In this document: positions 44,332 to 53,718 of the stretch, in pieces
Layout: each line of letters begins with the position of its first letter
Numbering within the stretch: position 1 is the first letter of the stretch
Origin: Tunturibacter gelidoferens
GTDB taxonomy: Bacteria > Acidobacteriota > Terriglobia > Terriglobales > Acidobacteriaceae
Direction of reading: 5' to 3'
Assembly: GCF_040358255.1 (NCBI RefSeq)
Contig: NZ_CP132938.1
Location: 4,030,001 to 4,094,000 of the forward strand
Length of the DNA: 64,000 nucleotides
Notes under the pieces: generated by a model
What the model was told of the DNA's origin: nothing
Databases searched by the model: none
Seen by the model: the letters and a program-made list of their open reading frames with translations, nothing else
Made by a program: the position numbers and the translations under genes

Positions 44332-44898
44332 TTAAATTGTTCGAATCGGCGCTGGTGGTACGACGGTCTTAACCAGGCCAGTCGCTACGTCATAGACAAG
44401 GCCGGAGAGGAGCCATTTGGCGGGCAGTGCGGGAACTGCACGTAGCAGAGCGACGTCGGCGGCGACCGCGGCGTACGGGTCGGTGACGGCTTTTGCTTTG
44501 AGTTCACTCTCGGGTATTTGGAAATAATGCGCCAGCTTATCGGGGTCGCCTGCGAGGCGAGTGATGCCGCAGTCGGTGTGGTGAAGCACGATGAGGTGAA
44601 ACTCTCCGCCGCCAGCAGGAGCTCCTCCCAGGACCTGACCGATTCGTCCGAGTAGACCCAGTTCCTCGAGCAAGACTGGGGTGATTCGGCCACCAATGTT
44701 ACGGATCACGAGGGCTTCACCCAGTTTGATTCCCAGGATATGAGCCGGGTCGACGCGCATATCGGCGCAACCGATGATCGTAGCTTTTAAGGTTGCACTC
44801 GCGGCAAGAAGTGAGGGCATCAGTGTGCCGGAAGCAGACTGTTGAGCTGCAAAAGTTTGGTTGCGTTCTAACAGGCTGTCTAGACTACTCATGTTCAT
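44332..44898 (-). CDS. beta-carbonic anhydrase
   Basis: A 188-residue zinc enzyme interconverting carbon dioxide and bicarbonate. The ligands Cys44, His107 and Cys110 with the Asp46/Arg48 pair lie in IIGCADMRVDP and VLHHTDCGITRL; IRNIGGRITP follows the first site as usual. It has no signal peptide, so it is cytoplasmic. No partner genes are evident. Confidence 0.9.
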   Translation of the reverse strand: MNMSSLDSLLERNQTFAAQQSASGTLMPSLLAASATLKATIIGCADMRVDPAHILGIKLGEALVIRNIGGRITPVLLEELGLLGRIGQVLGGAPAGGGEFHLIVLHHTDCGITRLAGDPDKLAHYFQIPESELKAKAVTDPYAAVAADVALLRAVPALPAKWLLSGLVYDVATGLVKTVVPPAPIRTI

Positions 44899-45007
44899 TC
44901 TCCATGAGAGCGGTTTTGCGATCGTTGAATTGTGAATGGTCAGAGTTGAAACTTAGAGTCGCTGTCGAGCGCGGGGGATTCATGCTCTTTGCATAAGCGA
45001 AAGAGAG

Positions 45008-45105
45008 TCCTGCCGGACGGGCCCGCTACGCGCGGAGCGGTCACTTCGTGACTTGTGTACCGGTCTTTGGGGGGCCAGGTGCGGTGGTCCTCCCGTTGGT
45101 CGGGT
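45008..45105 (+). repeat. REP-like element, CTGCCGGACGGGCC family, full copy
   Basis: It starts TCCTGCCGGACGGGCCCGCT, includes GCGGAGCGGTCACTTCGTGA and ends near TCCTCCCGTTGGTCGG. The same start, middle and end occur in the copy at 55824-55908. It fills the gap between the carbonic anhydrase and M48 protease genes. Confidence 0.75.
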
Positions 45106-45111
45106 GATGGC

Positions 45112-46368
45112 CTAGTTGCGGCGGCCCAGGGTTGGGCGGTCGTCGGTGCTGCTGGCTGGATTGTTCGGGTTGTTGGGGTCGTTGTTGCCGTTGCCGCTGG
45201 CAGTGCGGCGGAGCGTGGGTTTGTTGCCGCCCTTGCCGTCGTTGATCTTGCGCTTGTTCTCGAGGCGGGCGAGGCGGGCCTTGACGTCGTCGAACTCCGA
45301 GGTGGTGACCATGTAGTCGGGACGCGCGGGGAGGATGGTGGCGATCTCCTCTTCAGAGTGGCCGATGCGATCGGGGGTCTGGGGGTGGTCGGCGAAGACC
45401 TTGGCGAGCGTGCCGGGTTTGTGCTTCTCGAGGGCGTCGAGTTTCTCGAAGAACTGGACGAAGGCCTGGGGATCGTAGCCGGACTTGTACATGTACTGGA
45501 CGCCGAGCCAGTCGGCTTCGGCCTCGTCCATGCGGGAGAACTGCAGGAAACTTAGGGGGATGGCGAGCTGGACGGCCTCGTAGATGCCGTAGCCGGTCCA
45601 GGAGCCCTGGGTGAAGATGATGAGCGGGATCGAGCCGATCTGCGCATAGTTCATCTTGGTCATCTGGCGGGCAGCGTGGTGGGCGCAGACGTGGGCGGTC
45701 TCGTGGGCCATGACGCCGGCTAGCTCGGCTTCCTCGTCAGCGGCGAGAATGAGGCCGGAGTTGACGTAGAAGAAGCCGCCGGGAAGGGCCATGGCGTTGA
45801 TCTCGTCGGAGTCGATGACCTTGATGGTGAAGGGGACTTTGCAGTCGGAGTTTTTGACGATGTTCTGGCCGACGCGGTTGACGTACTCGACGATGACGGG
45901 GTCGTTGACCATGTGAGCGGATTTTTCGATCTCCATGGAGTACTGCTTGCCGGTGCGGATCTCCCAGTCGGTGGAGTACCAGTTGGCGAGGCCGCGGCCG
46001 CCGATGTTGCGGGTGCCTACAGCGTTGACGTCGTCTTCGCTGCCGGGCTTGATGTTGGTCTTCATGTCTTCGCCGGGGGATGGAAGGCGGTCGGTCTTGT
46101 TTGCGGCTTTGACGGCGGCTGCAGCGTCCTTGCTCTCTTTCGGCGTGGCGGTGGGGTGGCCGGGGATGGGCTTTTCGACGGGGACGTCGGAGGGGATGGT
46201 GGCGGTGACGGGAGGGGTGGATGTGGTGTCGGGTGTGGTCTGGGGTGCAGTCTGGGGCGATGGAGTGGAGGGAGCCTGGTTGGCGGGGGTGGTCGTCTGA
46301 GTCTGAGCGTACGCCGCAACGGAGAGGGTGAGGAAGGCGGTTAGGCCAATTTGCGTGACGGAACGCAT
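45112..46368 (-). CDS. M48-family zinc metalloprotease
   Basis: A 418-residue exported peptidase. After a signal peptide (about 1-21) and a Thr/Pro-rich linker (about 22-85), the M48 domain carries His222-Glu-x-x-His226 in MAHETAHVCAHHAA, with the downstream glutamate in DEAEADWLGVQYMYKSGYD. Relatives such as BepA and Oma1-like proteins degrade misfolded outer-membrane or membrane proteins. The C-terminus is Asn/Pro-rich with low complexity. Probably periplasmic envelope quality control. Confidence 0.88.
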   Translation of the reverse strand: MRSVTQIGLTAFLTLSVAAYAQTQTTTPANQAPSTPSPQTAPQTTPDTTSTPPVTATIPSDVPVEKPIPGHPTATPKESKDAAAAVKAANKTDRLPSPGEDMKTNIKPGSEDDVNAVGTRNIGGRGLANWYSTDWEIRTGKQYSMEIEKSAHMVNDPVIVEYVNRVGQNIVKNSDCKVPFTIKVIDSDEINAMALPGGFFYVNSGLILAADEEAELAGVMAHETAHVCAHHAARQMTKMNYAQIGSIPLIIFTQGSWTGYGIYEAVQLAIPLSFLQFSRMDEAEADWLGVQYMYKSGYDPQAFVQFFEKLDALEKHKPGTLAKVFADHPQTPDRIGHSEEEIATILPARPDYMVTTSEFDDVKARLARLENKRKINDGKGGNKPTLRRTASGNGNNDPNNPNNPASSTDDRPTLGRRN

Positions 46369-46463
46369 GTGGGGTCTCCTGGTGGGCCGCTTCCCTGCTG
46401 ACCGGACGCAGCTCGACGAGTCTTAGACCATAGTATGCGCCTTTTGGTGAGCGGAGGCGAGGG

Positions 46464-47126
46464 TCAAAGGTAGATCAGACAGCCTCGGGCTTCCAGGTCG
46501 TCCAGCCACGCGGGCGCGTCGAGGGTTGTGACCCAGCGGAGGTCGAGTTTTTCCAGTCGAGGGAGCCGGGCTATGGACTCGGGGAGGCTTTTGAGCGGAT
46601 TGCCTCGAAGATCCAGCTGGCGTAGTTCGCGAAGCTGGCCGATCGAGGACGGCAGCGTGGTGAGGCGGTTGTTCCGGAGATGGAGTTCGCGGAGACGGGA
46701 GAGATGGCCGATGGAGGCGGGGAGTTCGGACAGGGCGTTGTCGGTTGCTCTTAGCTCGATGAGGCCGGAGAGATGGGAGACGCAGTCTGGGAGGTGGGCG
46801 AGGGGGTTTGCGCTGAGGTTGAGATAGCGGAGTCTGGTTAGTGTTGCGAGCGAGGCGGGCAAGGAGGTCAGGCGGTTGTCATGGAGGTAGAGGAAGTCGG
46901 TGAGGCCCTCGATGTCTCCCAGTGTGTCGGGCAGGCTGCTCAGGTGATTGTGACCGAGGTCGAGGGTGCGGAGGTGCTTCAGGTTGCCGATTTTGTCGGA
47001 GACTTCGGCAAGATCGTTGTCGGCGAGGATGAGGGTTTCCAAGTTGATTTGTTCCCAGACGTGCTCGGGCACGGAGCCGAGGTGTTTTTTCCAGAGATTA
47101 AGACTTGGCGCGGAAGAGTTTGGCAC
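46464..47126 (-). CDS. leucine-rich-repeat protein
   Basis: A 220-residue protein built almost wholly of seven to eight 23-residue leucine-rich repeats of the LxxLPxxIGxLxxLRxLxLxxN kind, for example LRTLDLGHNHLSSLPDTLGD and LRQLDLRGNPLKSLPES. There is no signal peptide or other domain, so it is probably a cytoplasmic protein-binding scaffold. Target unknown. Confidence 0.85.
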   Translation of the reverse strand: MPNSSAPSLNLWKKHLGSVPEHVWEQINLETLILADNDLAEVSDKIGNLKHLRTLDLGHNHLSSLPDTLGDIEGLTDFLYLHDNRLTSLPASLATLTRLRYLNLSANPLAHLPDCVSHLSGLIELRATDNALSELPASIGHLSRLRELHLRNNRLTTLPSSIGQLRELRQLDLRGNPLKSLPESIARLPRLEKLDLRWVTTLDAPAWLDDLEARGCLIYL

Positions 47127-47218
47127 GAGGGAATGATAGCTCGCGCTTCGTCATGCCGCGACGACTGATTCTTCTAGAAGCTGGGTGGATTTCAGAGACC
47201 GAAAATGGTCGGTGCAAC

Positions 47219-47255
47219 AGCAGATTCCTCCGCTACGCTGCGGAATGACAACAAG
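47219..47255 (+). repeat. short palindromic repeat, GCAGATTCC...GGAATGACAA family, copy 2
   Basis: CAGATTCCTCCGCTACGCTG, then CGGAATGACAACAAG: TTCC and GGAA arms around a GC-rich centre. Nearly identical to the copy at 47881-47915 and related to 35561-35585. Confidence 0.7.
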
Positions 47256-47400
47256 AGGGCAGGCAACGACAGAAGCGCAAGCTGAGTATGGGGCTCTGTG
47301 CTTCGCTGTTGGCTGACACTGGAAGATAAACGACAGAGCGTAAGCAGACGCGCGGGAAAGACGTTTGATCTCTGGACGGGTTCAAGAGAGCCCGGCGCGG

Positions 47401-47991
47401 TTACCAGGTGTTGTAGGAGGTGCCGTCGGAGGCGGTCTGCTGGGCTCCGCTGTGGACGTCGTCGATGCCGGTTTCGGTCTGGTCGAGGCTGATGTTGGTG
47501 TCTTCCTGTACGGGGAGCCAGGTGTCGGAGCGGTGGGTGAAGGGGTCGACGGGCATGGACTTGAGGTAGCCGGCCTGGACGAGGTCGTCGAGGGATTGGG
47601 GGGCCTTGGCTTTGTCGACGGTGTAGGAGTCGATGGCCTGGCGCATGGTGTGGAGGTCCTCTTTGAGGACGGCTTCTTTGGCGTTGCGAATGTTGCTGGT
47701 GTAGGCGGGGATGGCGATGGCGGCGAGCAGGCCGATGACGACCATGACGATCATGAGTTCGAGGAGGGTGAAGCCTTGCTCGGAGGAGATGCGGGTGGTG
47801 TCGGCTGGTCTGGCTTTGTCGATCCCACCCTTCGCGGTGAGACTGCGAAGGATGGGGCACCCGGGCTTCTGTGGAAGAGAAGCAGATTCCTCCGCTGCGC
47901 TACGGAATGACAACAAAAAAACACCGGGCCATGACCGGGTGGAGAGCGGCCCGGATGAGCGGGCGGAGCGGATTGGGGGAGTGGTTACCAT
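47401..47991 (-). CDS. type II secretion pseudopilin (GspG-like), second copy
   Basis: A 196-residue frame whose real pilin part begins at about residue 74: prepilin-peptidase site and helix GFTLLELMIVMVVIGLLAAI with Glu5, then a GspG-like body (LKEDLHTMRQAIDSYTVDKA, SMPVDPFT). It ends DGTSYNTW like its neighbour. The 73 residues before the site are translated intergenic repeats (47821-47915), so the true start is unclear; the ATG at 47991 overlaps the previous gene by seven bases, and TTG codons lie inside the repeat. Part of the cell-envelope secretion machine with the secretin upstream. Confidence 0.8.
   Translation of the reverse strand: MVTTPPIRSARSSGPLSTRSWPGVFLLSFRSAAEESASLPQKPGCPILRSLTAKGGIDKARPADTTRISSEQGFTLLELMIVMVVIGLLAAIAIPAYTSNIRNAKEAVLKEDLHTMRQAIDSYTVDKAKAPQSLDDLVQAGYLKSMPVDPFTHRSDTWLPVQEDTNISLDQTETGIDDVHSGAQQTASDGTSYNTW
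47821..47915. repeat. two palindromic repeats inside the pseudopilin leader
   Basis: 47825-47857 is a hairpin (11-bp stem, one mismatch, 9-nt loop) with the tail GGGGCACCCGG, the same family as the element in argS at 54780. 47881-47915 is copy 3 of the GCAGATTCC...GGAATGACAA element. Both are read in frame before the prepilin site. Confidence 0.75.
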
Positions 47992-48572
47992 GTGGAGTAC
48001 TTCGTTCCGTCGAGTGCGGTTCCGGTGCTCTTGCTGTGGACGTCAAAGACGTTCTGGCCGCCGAAGGAGTCGGAGTCCGTGTCGTCCTGGTTGGAGCGCA
48101 GACCCCAATCGGTGGAGTTGGTCATGGGGTCGGTGGGGATCTTCCGTAGAAATTTTACCTTTTTCCCCTGGGCGGCGGTGACCTCGACCCCGTCGACGAG
48201 GGTTTGCAGGTCGGGTGGGTAGCCGAGAGAGTCTGCTTTGATCTGGAAGGCACCTTTGTCGGCGGCGTCTTTGTATTTGTCGATGGCGTCGCGCATCTCC
48301 CAGAGGTCGCGGCGGAGTTCGCGCTCTTTCGTGCGTTTGACCTGGAAGCGGGCGATGGGGATGGCCGCGGAGGCGAGGAGGGCCACGATGGCTACGCAGA
48401 TGATGAGTTCGACGAGGGTGAGGCCGGATTGGGAGGTAAGTGGCTGCCGGCCGGATGCCCTGGGATTACGCGATTGGGCATCGGCCCAGGGCTTACCCCA
48501 CGTTCGAAGGTCCGAACCGTTCGGCAAGCTCAGGGCAGGCCGTGAGGAGCCCGGGTTGGTACAGAGTGTCAC
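47985..48572 (-). CDS. type II secretion pseudopilin (GspG-like), first copy
   Basis: A 195-residue prepilin. The cleavage and helix region GLTLVELIICVAIVALLASA starts at about residue 50, with Glu5 conserved. The body (RRDLWEMRDAIDKYKDAAD; KIPTDPMTNSTDWGLR) and the end DGTKYSTW match the second copy. The GTG start overlaps the secretin stop (GTGA). The 49-residue leader is long and includes translated palindromic DNA (ALSLPNGSDLRTW), as in the second copy. Confidence 0.8.
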   Translation of the reverse strand: MTLCTNPGSSRPALSLPNGSDLRTWGKPWADAQSRNPRASGRQPLTSQSGLTLVELIICVAIVALLASAAIPIARFQVKRTKERELRRDLWEMRDAIDKYKDAADKGAFQIKADSLGYPPDLQTLVDGVEVTAAQGKKVKFLRKIPTDPMTNSTDWGLRSNQDDTDSDSFGGQNVFDVHSKSTGTALDGTKYSTW

Positions 48573-51010
48573 TTGACATGCACCGTGGCCTGCGAACCGA
48601 CGGCCGGAAGATTGGCCTGCGCGCTGTTGAGAGCACCGACTTTGACGAGTGTAAGGGTCGAGTCTCCAGGGGCGATGGCCTTGAAGGTGAGGGTGCAGAG
48701 GCTGCCTGTTCCACTGACTCCTGCTGTGTTCGGAGGACGAATGGAGGAGATGGCGACGAGGCCCTTGTCTTCGCGATGGACGAGGGAGACAGCTTGACCG
48801 TCCTTGCCGAGGAAGTCTCCGGCATCTACGTTGACGAGTTGGAGGAGCGCTGGATTGAACTGGAGCTGGAGGGGCACAGAGGAGACATCGTGTCCGTTGC
48901 CCAGCATGACGGCGACCTGGAAGGTGCTGCCGACGGGCTGGCTGGACTCCGGCGGTACGACGGTGAAGCTGATGGGCGGGCCGCCTACGGTTGAGGTTGC
49001 TGGTGTCTGGGCTGCAGGAGCTGGCGCTGGTGTTGATTCGGCAGGAGTGGTCTGTGCTCCCGGGACATAGTTGGCAGGGGGAGGCGTTGGCGCGGCCTGC
49101 TGGCTTAGCTGCTGAACCATGGCGCTGGCGGCGTTGGCAGCGCTGGTAGGTGTGGGGGAGTTGTGCGGTTTGATGGAGTTGACCGGCTCTGAGTCGCTGT
49201 CGTTCATGGACGCATCGCGACGCAGCTCGATCGACTGACCGGTGCCAGTGTCGATGGCACGGACGTTTGCGCGGGTGAGGATGGACTCGCGGACGATGTG
49301 GGGAATGATGATGAAGACGATCTCGGTCTTGTCATTGATCTTGTCGCGCGAGGTGAAGAAGTACTTGAGGAACGGCAGTTCGCCGACGCCTGGGGTGCCG
49401 TTGATGTTGAGGGCGTCGTTCTTGGTGATGATGCCGGCGAGGAGACTGGGCTCGCCGTCCTTGAGAGTGATGACTTGCTCGGAGGTACGCTGACCGATGA
49501 CGGGCTCGTTGACCCCACTGATGTTGACGGTAGTGATCTGTGAGAGCACCTCAATCTTCATCTTGAGGGTGACTTCGCGGTCGTAGTGGACGGTGGGGGT
49601 CATGTCGATGTTGACGCCGATATCGAGGTAGGTGAATTGGGTCTGGACGCCGATACTGGCTACGCCGGTGGAGACGCCTGCGTTGTAGGATCCGGTTGCT
49701 ACGGGGATCTTCTCGCCGATCTTCATGGTTGCGCGCTGGCCATCGGTAGCACGGAGGCTGGGGTTCTGAAGGACGCGGGTGTCCGCATCGCTGAGCAGAG
49801 CGTTGAGCGTGCCGCCGCTGATTGTTACGGCGAAGTTGTTGGCGTTGAGGTGGGCGAGAGTGTTGAGGGTGAAGTTGGAGGTGGTGGTGGTTCCGCTGGT
49901 GGTGGTGCTGGTACTGCCGCTGGTCGTGGTGGTGGGATTGGCCTGCGGGGTGAGGGTGATCGACTGGGGGAGAGTGATGCCTAGGTTGTGCTCAACGTTC
50001 TTATTGACTTCGAGGACTGCTACATCTACGACCACTTCGGGGCGGGCACGATCGAGGTCGTTCAGGAGTTTTTGCGCGAGGAGGAGCTGGTCGGGCGTAG
50101 CGCGCATGACGATCGCGTTCTGGCTGGGAACGAGATAGATCTTGACGCTGGGGTCGAGCAGATTGCGGATGGCGATGACGACTTCGTTGGCGTCGTTCTG
50201 CTGGCTGGCGTTGGTGAGATAGAAGGTCTGGACGGCCTGCTCGTCGAGGTCGGTGCGCTTGGTGCGCGAGTTAGTGGCGACGAAGATGGTGTTCGGCGTG
50301 ATGGCCTTGTAGAAGGTGCCGGAGATGGTTCCGACGATGCGGAGGGCGTCCGAGAGGGTGACGTTGGTGAGGTCGACGGGGATACGCTTGGAGCTGTAGT
50401 CGGGGTCGAAGAGGACGTTGAGGCCGGCTGCCTTGCCGATGGCCTCGTAGATAACTTTTACGTCCTCGACCATGTGGAGGGTGATGGGATCGTTTGAGAC
50501 GGGTTTCAGTTCGACGGGACCGGCGATGGAGCCGATGGTGCTGAGGGTCTCGTTCTGCCGCGACATCTGCTCTTTTGCCTGCGGGGTGTTGTCGCGGTCC
50601 GATTGCTGTTGCCTTTGAATGCCATCGATCTCCTGCTGCGCGGCCTGATTGCCGGAGTCGATCTGGAGGGCGCGGGTGAACTGGGCCATGGCGCCCTGGA
50701 GGTCGCCGCTCTGCCGGAGGACGCGGCCACGATCGACGTGGGCGACAGAGGCCTGATACCGCATTTTCTCGAAGTGCTCTGTGAAGCGGAGGTCTTTTGG
50801 CTTTTTGAGGACGGCTTTGTGATAGTCCTCGTAGGCGGTGTCAAAGTCCTGGCGCGCCTCGGCGTCCTGGCCGCGCTTATCCCAGGTTGAGGCTGACTGG
50901 GCGTGTGCGGTTGCGGCGCTGAAGCTCGCAATGCCACAGAGGAGCAGAGCAGGGAGCGCGCGACGAAGAGAGTTGGATAGTTTGCTGATTGATTTGTACA
51001 CGCGACCCAT
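48569..51010 (-). CDS. gspD: GspD/PilQ-type secretin with N-terminal TPRs and C-terminal cohesin-like domain
   Basis: An 813-residue outer-membrane secretin. After a signal peptide (LPALLLCGIASFSAATAHA) come TPR-like helices (DFDTAYEDYHKAVLKKP; GDLQGAMAQFTRALQIDSGN), an N0/STN-like domain (GLNVLFDPDYSSKRIPVDL), secretin N domains (VQTFYLTNA; VVVDVAVLEVN) and the secretin core (PGVGELPFLKYFFTSRDK, TEIVFIIIPHIV). A Pro/Ala linker leads to a cohesin-like beta-sandwich (about 690-813: LQLQFNPALLQLVNVDAGDF; GTGSLCTLTFKAIAPG). Start 51010 is preferred because GGAAG precedes it and the signal peptide then begins properly. It heads an operon with two pseudopilins. Confidence 0.9.
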   Translation of the reverse strand: MGRVYKSISKLSNSLRRALPALLLCGIASFSAATAHAQSASTWDKRGQDAEARQDFDTAYEDYHKAVLKKPKDLRFTEHFEKMRYQASVAHVDRGRVLRQSGDLQGAMAQFTRALQIDSGNQAAQQEIDGIQRQQQSDRDNTPQAKEQMSRQNETLSTIGSIAGPVELKPVSNDPITLHMVEDVKVIYEAIGKAAGLNVLFDPDYSSKRIPVDLTNVTLSDALRIVGTISGTFYKAITPNTIFVATNSRTKRTDLDEQAVQTFYLTNASQQNDANEVVIAIRNLLDPSVKIYLVPSQNAIVMRATPDQLLLAQKLLNDLDRARPEVVVDVAVLEVNKNVEHNLGITLPQSITLTPQANPTTTTSGSTSTTTSGTTTTSNFTLNTLAHLNANNFAVTISGGTLNALLSDADTRVLQNPSLRATDGQRATMKIGEKIPVATGSYNAGVSTGVASIGVQTQFTYLDIGVNIDMTPTVHYDREVTLKMKIEVLSQITTVNISGVNEPVIGQRTSEQVITLKDGEPSLLAGIITKNDALNINGTPGVGELPFLKYFFTSRDKINDKTEIVFIIIPHIVRESILTRANVRAIDTGTGQSIELRRDASMNDSDSEPVNSIKPHNSPTPTSAANAASAMVQQLSQQAAPTPPPANYVPGAQTTPAESTPAPAPAAQTPATSTVGGPPISFTVVPPESSQPVGSTFQVAVMLGNGHDVSSVPLQLQFNPALLQLVNVDAGDFLGKDGQAVSLVHREDKGLVAISSIRPPNTAGVSGTGSLCTLTFKAIAPGDSTLTLVKVGALNSAQANLPAVGSQATVHVK

Positions 51011-51358
51011 GCTGCTTCCGTTTTCGTCCTTTACACCGTGAAGAATATGGCGTTTGCCGGAGATAACGCCCGCCGGGAAGATTTTTCCGGCTTCGGCGCT
51101 GCCTGTGGGGGCCGTGCCTGCCAGGCTGCTGCGCTCGGGTGAGTATAGCATTCGCTCCAAAGTCGACCTCGTCAAAAAGTGGGTGGGAATCGGGGATGGT
51201 CCGCGGTCGTTTGAGGTACGGCTCGCAGCTGAGAGATGGACAGACTCATGACGTCATTGTGACCGACGGATGAGGGTTGTGGTTAGACGCTCGGAGCATC
51301 TGCGGGTGAGGGGCGCGTGTGAACCGAAAGTTGCAGACATGTTAAAGTAAGAGATTGC

Positions 51359-51898
51359 ATGGCACGTTCTATGTCCAACACGACAGCCGCCCACCAGCCA
51401 AAGCCGGTGGTGAAGGAGAAAGACCGCGACCCTGTGGCGGCGGGTAAGAGAGATGCCGCGTTCAACCGGTCGGCGAGTTTTAACTATTTTTTGACCGACA
51501 AGTTCGAGGCTGGGGTGGCGCTGCGTGGGACGGAGGTGAAGTCGATCCGCGAGGGGAAGGCTAATCTGAAGGACGCGTATGGGCTGCTGAAGGACGGCGA
51601 GTGTTTTCTGTTGAATGCGCACATCGGACCGTTCTCTCATGGGAATGCGATGAACCATGATTCGCTGCGTACTCGGAAGTTGCTGCTGCATAGGAACGAG
51701 GTGCGGAAGCTTGAGGGTATGACGAAGCAGAAGGGATTTACGCTGATTCCGACACGACTTTATTTTCGTAATGGGCGGGTGAAGTGCGAGATTGCGTTGG
51801 CAAAGGGCAAGCAGGAGTACGACAAGCGCGCCACCGAACGCAAGCGCGAGGCCGATAACGAGGCCAAGGCCGCGGTCGCGAGGAGTCAACGGGGGTAG
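51359..51898 (+). CDS. smpB: SsrA-binding protein SmpB
   Basis: A 179-residue RNA-binding protein that works with tmRNA to rescue stalled ribosomes. The conserved core runs from about residue 31: RDAAFNRSASFNYFLTDKFE, AGVALRGTEVKSIREGKANL, then LLLHRNEVRKLEG and the basic tail KQEYDKRATERKREA. An N-terminal extension of 25 residues is longer than usual; ATG 51371 is an alternative start. No tmRNA gene was seen nearby. Confidence 0.95.
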   Translation: MARSMSNTTAAHQPKPVVKEKDRDPVAAGKRDAAFNRSASFNYFLTDKFEAGVALRGTEVKSIREGKANLKDAYGLLKDGECFLLNAHIGPFSHGNAMNHDSLRTRKLLLHRNEVRKLEGMTKQKGFTLIPTRLYFRNGRVKCEIALAKGKQEYDKRATERKREADNEAKAAVARSQRG

Positions 51899-51961
51899 TT
51901 CTACTTTCGTTGTAGTTTTACCTCCGAAGTGTTCAACATCCAGCCGGGTTACGATAGACGT

Positions 51962-53518
51962 ATGGACACAAAGCTACTCTTTCAGGATGCTGCCGGATTT
52001 CAAACGCCGATGCTGGCTGTATTTGCGGTGGATATTGCGGTCGGCAAAGATGCGGAGCCCTTGGTGGCTTTGTTGACGACGTCTGATGCGGTGGCAGATG
52101 CGGCGGCGAAGGTTCTGGCTTCGGGCGAGTTCAAGGCGACGGTGGGTGAGACGTTGTTGCTGCATGCTCCAAATGGGTTGAAGGCGGAGCGGCTGCTGGT
52201 GGTGGGGCTGGGAAAGGCGAAGAGCCTGTCGGTGGATGAGGTTCGGAAGGGCGCGGGGACTGCTGTGCGTGCGGCTAAGCCGCTGGGAGTGCGGGAGCTG
52301 GCGATTGCGTTTCCTGAGGACCATGCTCTGGACGACGAGCATCTGGAGACGCTGCCCTGTACTCTGCTTTCGCGCGTGCTGGTAGAGGGTGCGGAGCTGG
52401 CGGAGATGGATTGGGATACTTACCGGAGCGAACGGAAAGACCGTTCGGTGCGGTTGCTCTCGGTGGTCGCGAAGGAGGCGGAGAAGTCGACCCGGGCAGA
52501 GATTCAGGAGGGTTTTGATGCGGGAGTGATTGTGGCAGCGGCGCAGAACTTTACACGGACTCTGGTGAATGAGCCGGGCAATGTGTTGACGCCGACGGAG
52601 CTGGGAAGGCGCGCCGCGGCGATGTGCGCGGAGGTGGGGCTACGGTGCGAGGTGCATTCGACGGCGAAGCTGCTGGAGTTGAAGATGGGCGCCTTTGCCG
52701 CGGTGGCGCAGGGTTCGGAGCAGCCTCCGGCGCTGATTGTGATGACGTATGAGCCGAAGCTCGGGAAGGGTGAGGCGGCGGCAAAAGATGCTCCGGTGCT
52801 GGGGCTGGTGGGGAAAGGGATTACGTTCGATACGGGCGGGATCTCGATCAAGCCGGGCGATGGCATGGAGAAGATGAAGTACGACATGGCAGGCGCGGCG
52901 GCGATGATCGGCGCGATGCGAGCGATTGCTCAGCTGAAGCCGAAGGTGAAGGTGATTGGGGTGGTGTGCTCGGCGGAGAATATGCCGGATGGGAAGGCTT
53001 ATCGGCCGGGCGATGTGGTGACGGCGATGTCGGGTAAGACGATTGAGGTGATTAACACCGACGCTGAGGGCCGGCTGGTGCTGGCGGATGGTTTGCACTA
53101 TGCGAAGACACTGGGTTGCACGCATCTGATCGATGCGGCGACGCTGACTGGCGCTTGTGTGGTGGCGTTGGGAATTGTGAATGTGGGACTGTTCTCGAAC
53201 GATGAGGCGACGTGGCAGAAGTTTGTGGATGCTACGAAGATCTCGGGGGAGAAGTTCTGGCGGCTTCCCTGCACCGACGATTACAAGGACCAGATCAAGA
53301 GTCATATCGCGGATATGAGGAATACAGGCGCGAATCGTTGGGGCGGGGCGATCTCGGCTGCGATGTTTTTGAAGGAGTTTGTAGGGGAGACGCCGTGGGT
53401 GCATCTGGATATTGCTGGGTGTGCGTGGCACGATGAGAATAAGCCTTGGATTGCGAATGGGCCTAGTGGGGTGGCGGTACGGTCGATTCTGGAGTGGGTA
53501 AGAGGGTACGAGGCTTGA
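51962..53518 (+). CDS. pepA: leucyl (cytosol) aminopeptidase PepA
   Basis: A 518-residue M17 zinc aminopeptidase that removes N-terminal residues from peptides in the cytoplasm. The metal and catalytic region includes GKGITFDTGGISIKPGDGME, KYDMAGAA, SAENMPDGKAYRPGD and the signature NTDAEGRL (365-372). ATG 51962 gives the normal length; the frame upstream lacks a ribosome site. It follows smpB by 63 bp, and a strong terminator lies just after it. Confidence 0.95.
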   Translation: MDTKLLFQDAAGFQTPMLAVFAVDIAVGKDAEPLVALLTTSDAVADAAAKVLASGEFKATVGETLLLHAPNGLKAERLLVVGLGKAKSLSVDEVRKGAGTAVRAAKPLGVRELAIAFPEDHALDDEHLETLPCTLLSRVLVEGAELAEMDWDTYRSERKDRSVRLLSVVAKEAEKSTRAEIQEGFDAGVIVAAAQNFTRTLVNEPGNVLTPTELGRRAAAMCAEVGLRCEVHSTAKLLELKMGAFAAVAQGSEQPPALIVMTYEPKLGKGEAAAKDAPVLGLVGKGITFDTGGISIKPGDGMEKMKYDMAGAAAMIGAMRAIAQLKPKVKVIGVVCSAENMPDGKAYRPGDVVTAMSGKTIEVINTDAEGRLVLADGLHYAKTLGCTHLIDAATLTGACVVALGIVNVGLFSNDEATWQKFVDATKISGEKFWRLPCTDDYKDQIKSHIADMRNTGANRWGGAISAAMFLKEFVGETPWVHLDIAGCAWHDENKPWIANGPSGVAVRSILEWVRGYEA

Positions 53519-53533
53519 TTTTTTCGTGCATGG

Positions 53534-53561
53534 AAAAGGCCTCCTTTTGTGGAGGCCTTTT
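53534..53561 (+). terminator. rho-independent terminator after pepA
   Basis: AAAAGGCCTCC-TTTTGT-GGAGGCCTTTT: 11-bp perfect stem, 6-nt loop, followed by more T. It starts 16 bp past the pepA stop. Confidence 0.9.
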
Positions 53562-53718
53562 TTATAACTGCGGGGATGAGGAACAAACAACGACAAAGAC
53601 AAATACGGGGGTCTCTCCACTGCGCTGTTCACAATGAGACCGTGAGCAGCTTCGGTCGAGATGACGATCTGTTGAGGTTACGTTGGAGGAGAACAAGAAC
53701 AATTTGTGTGAATTACAG

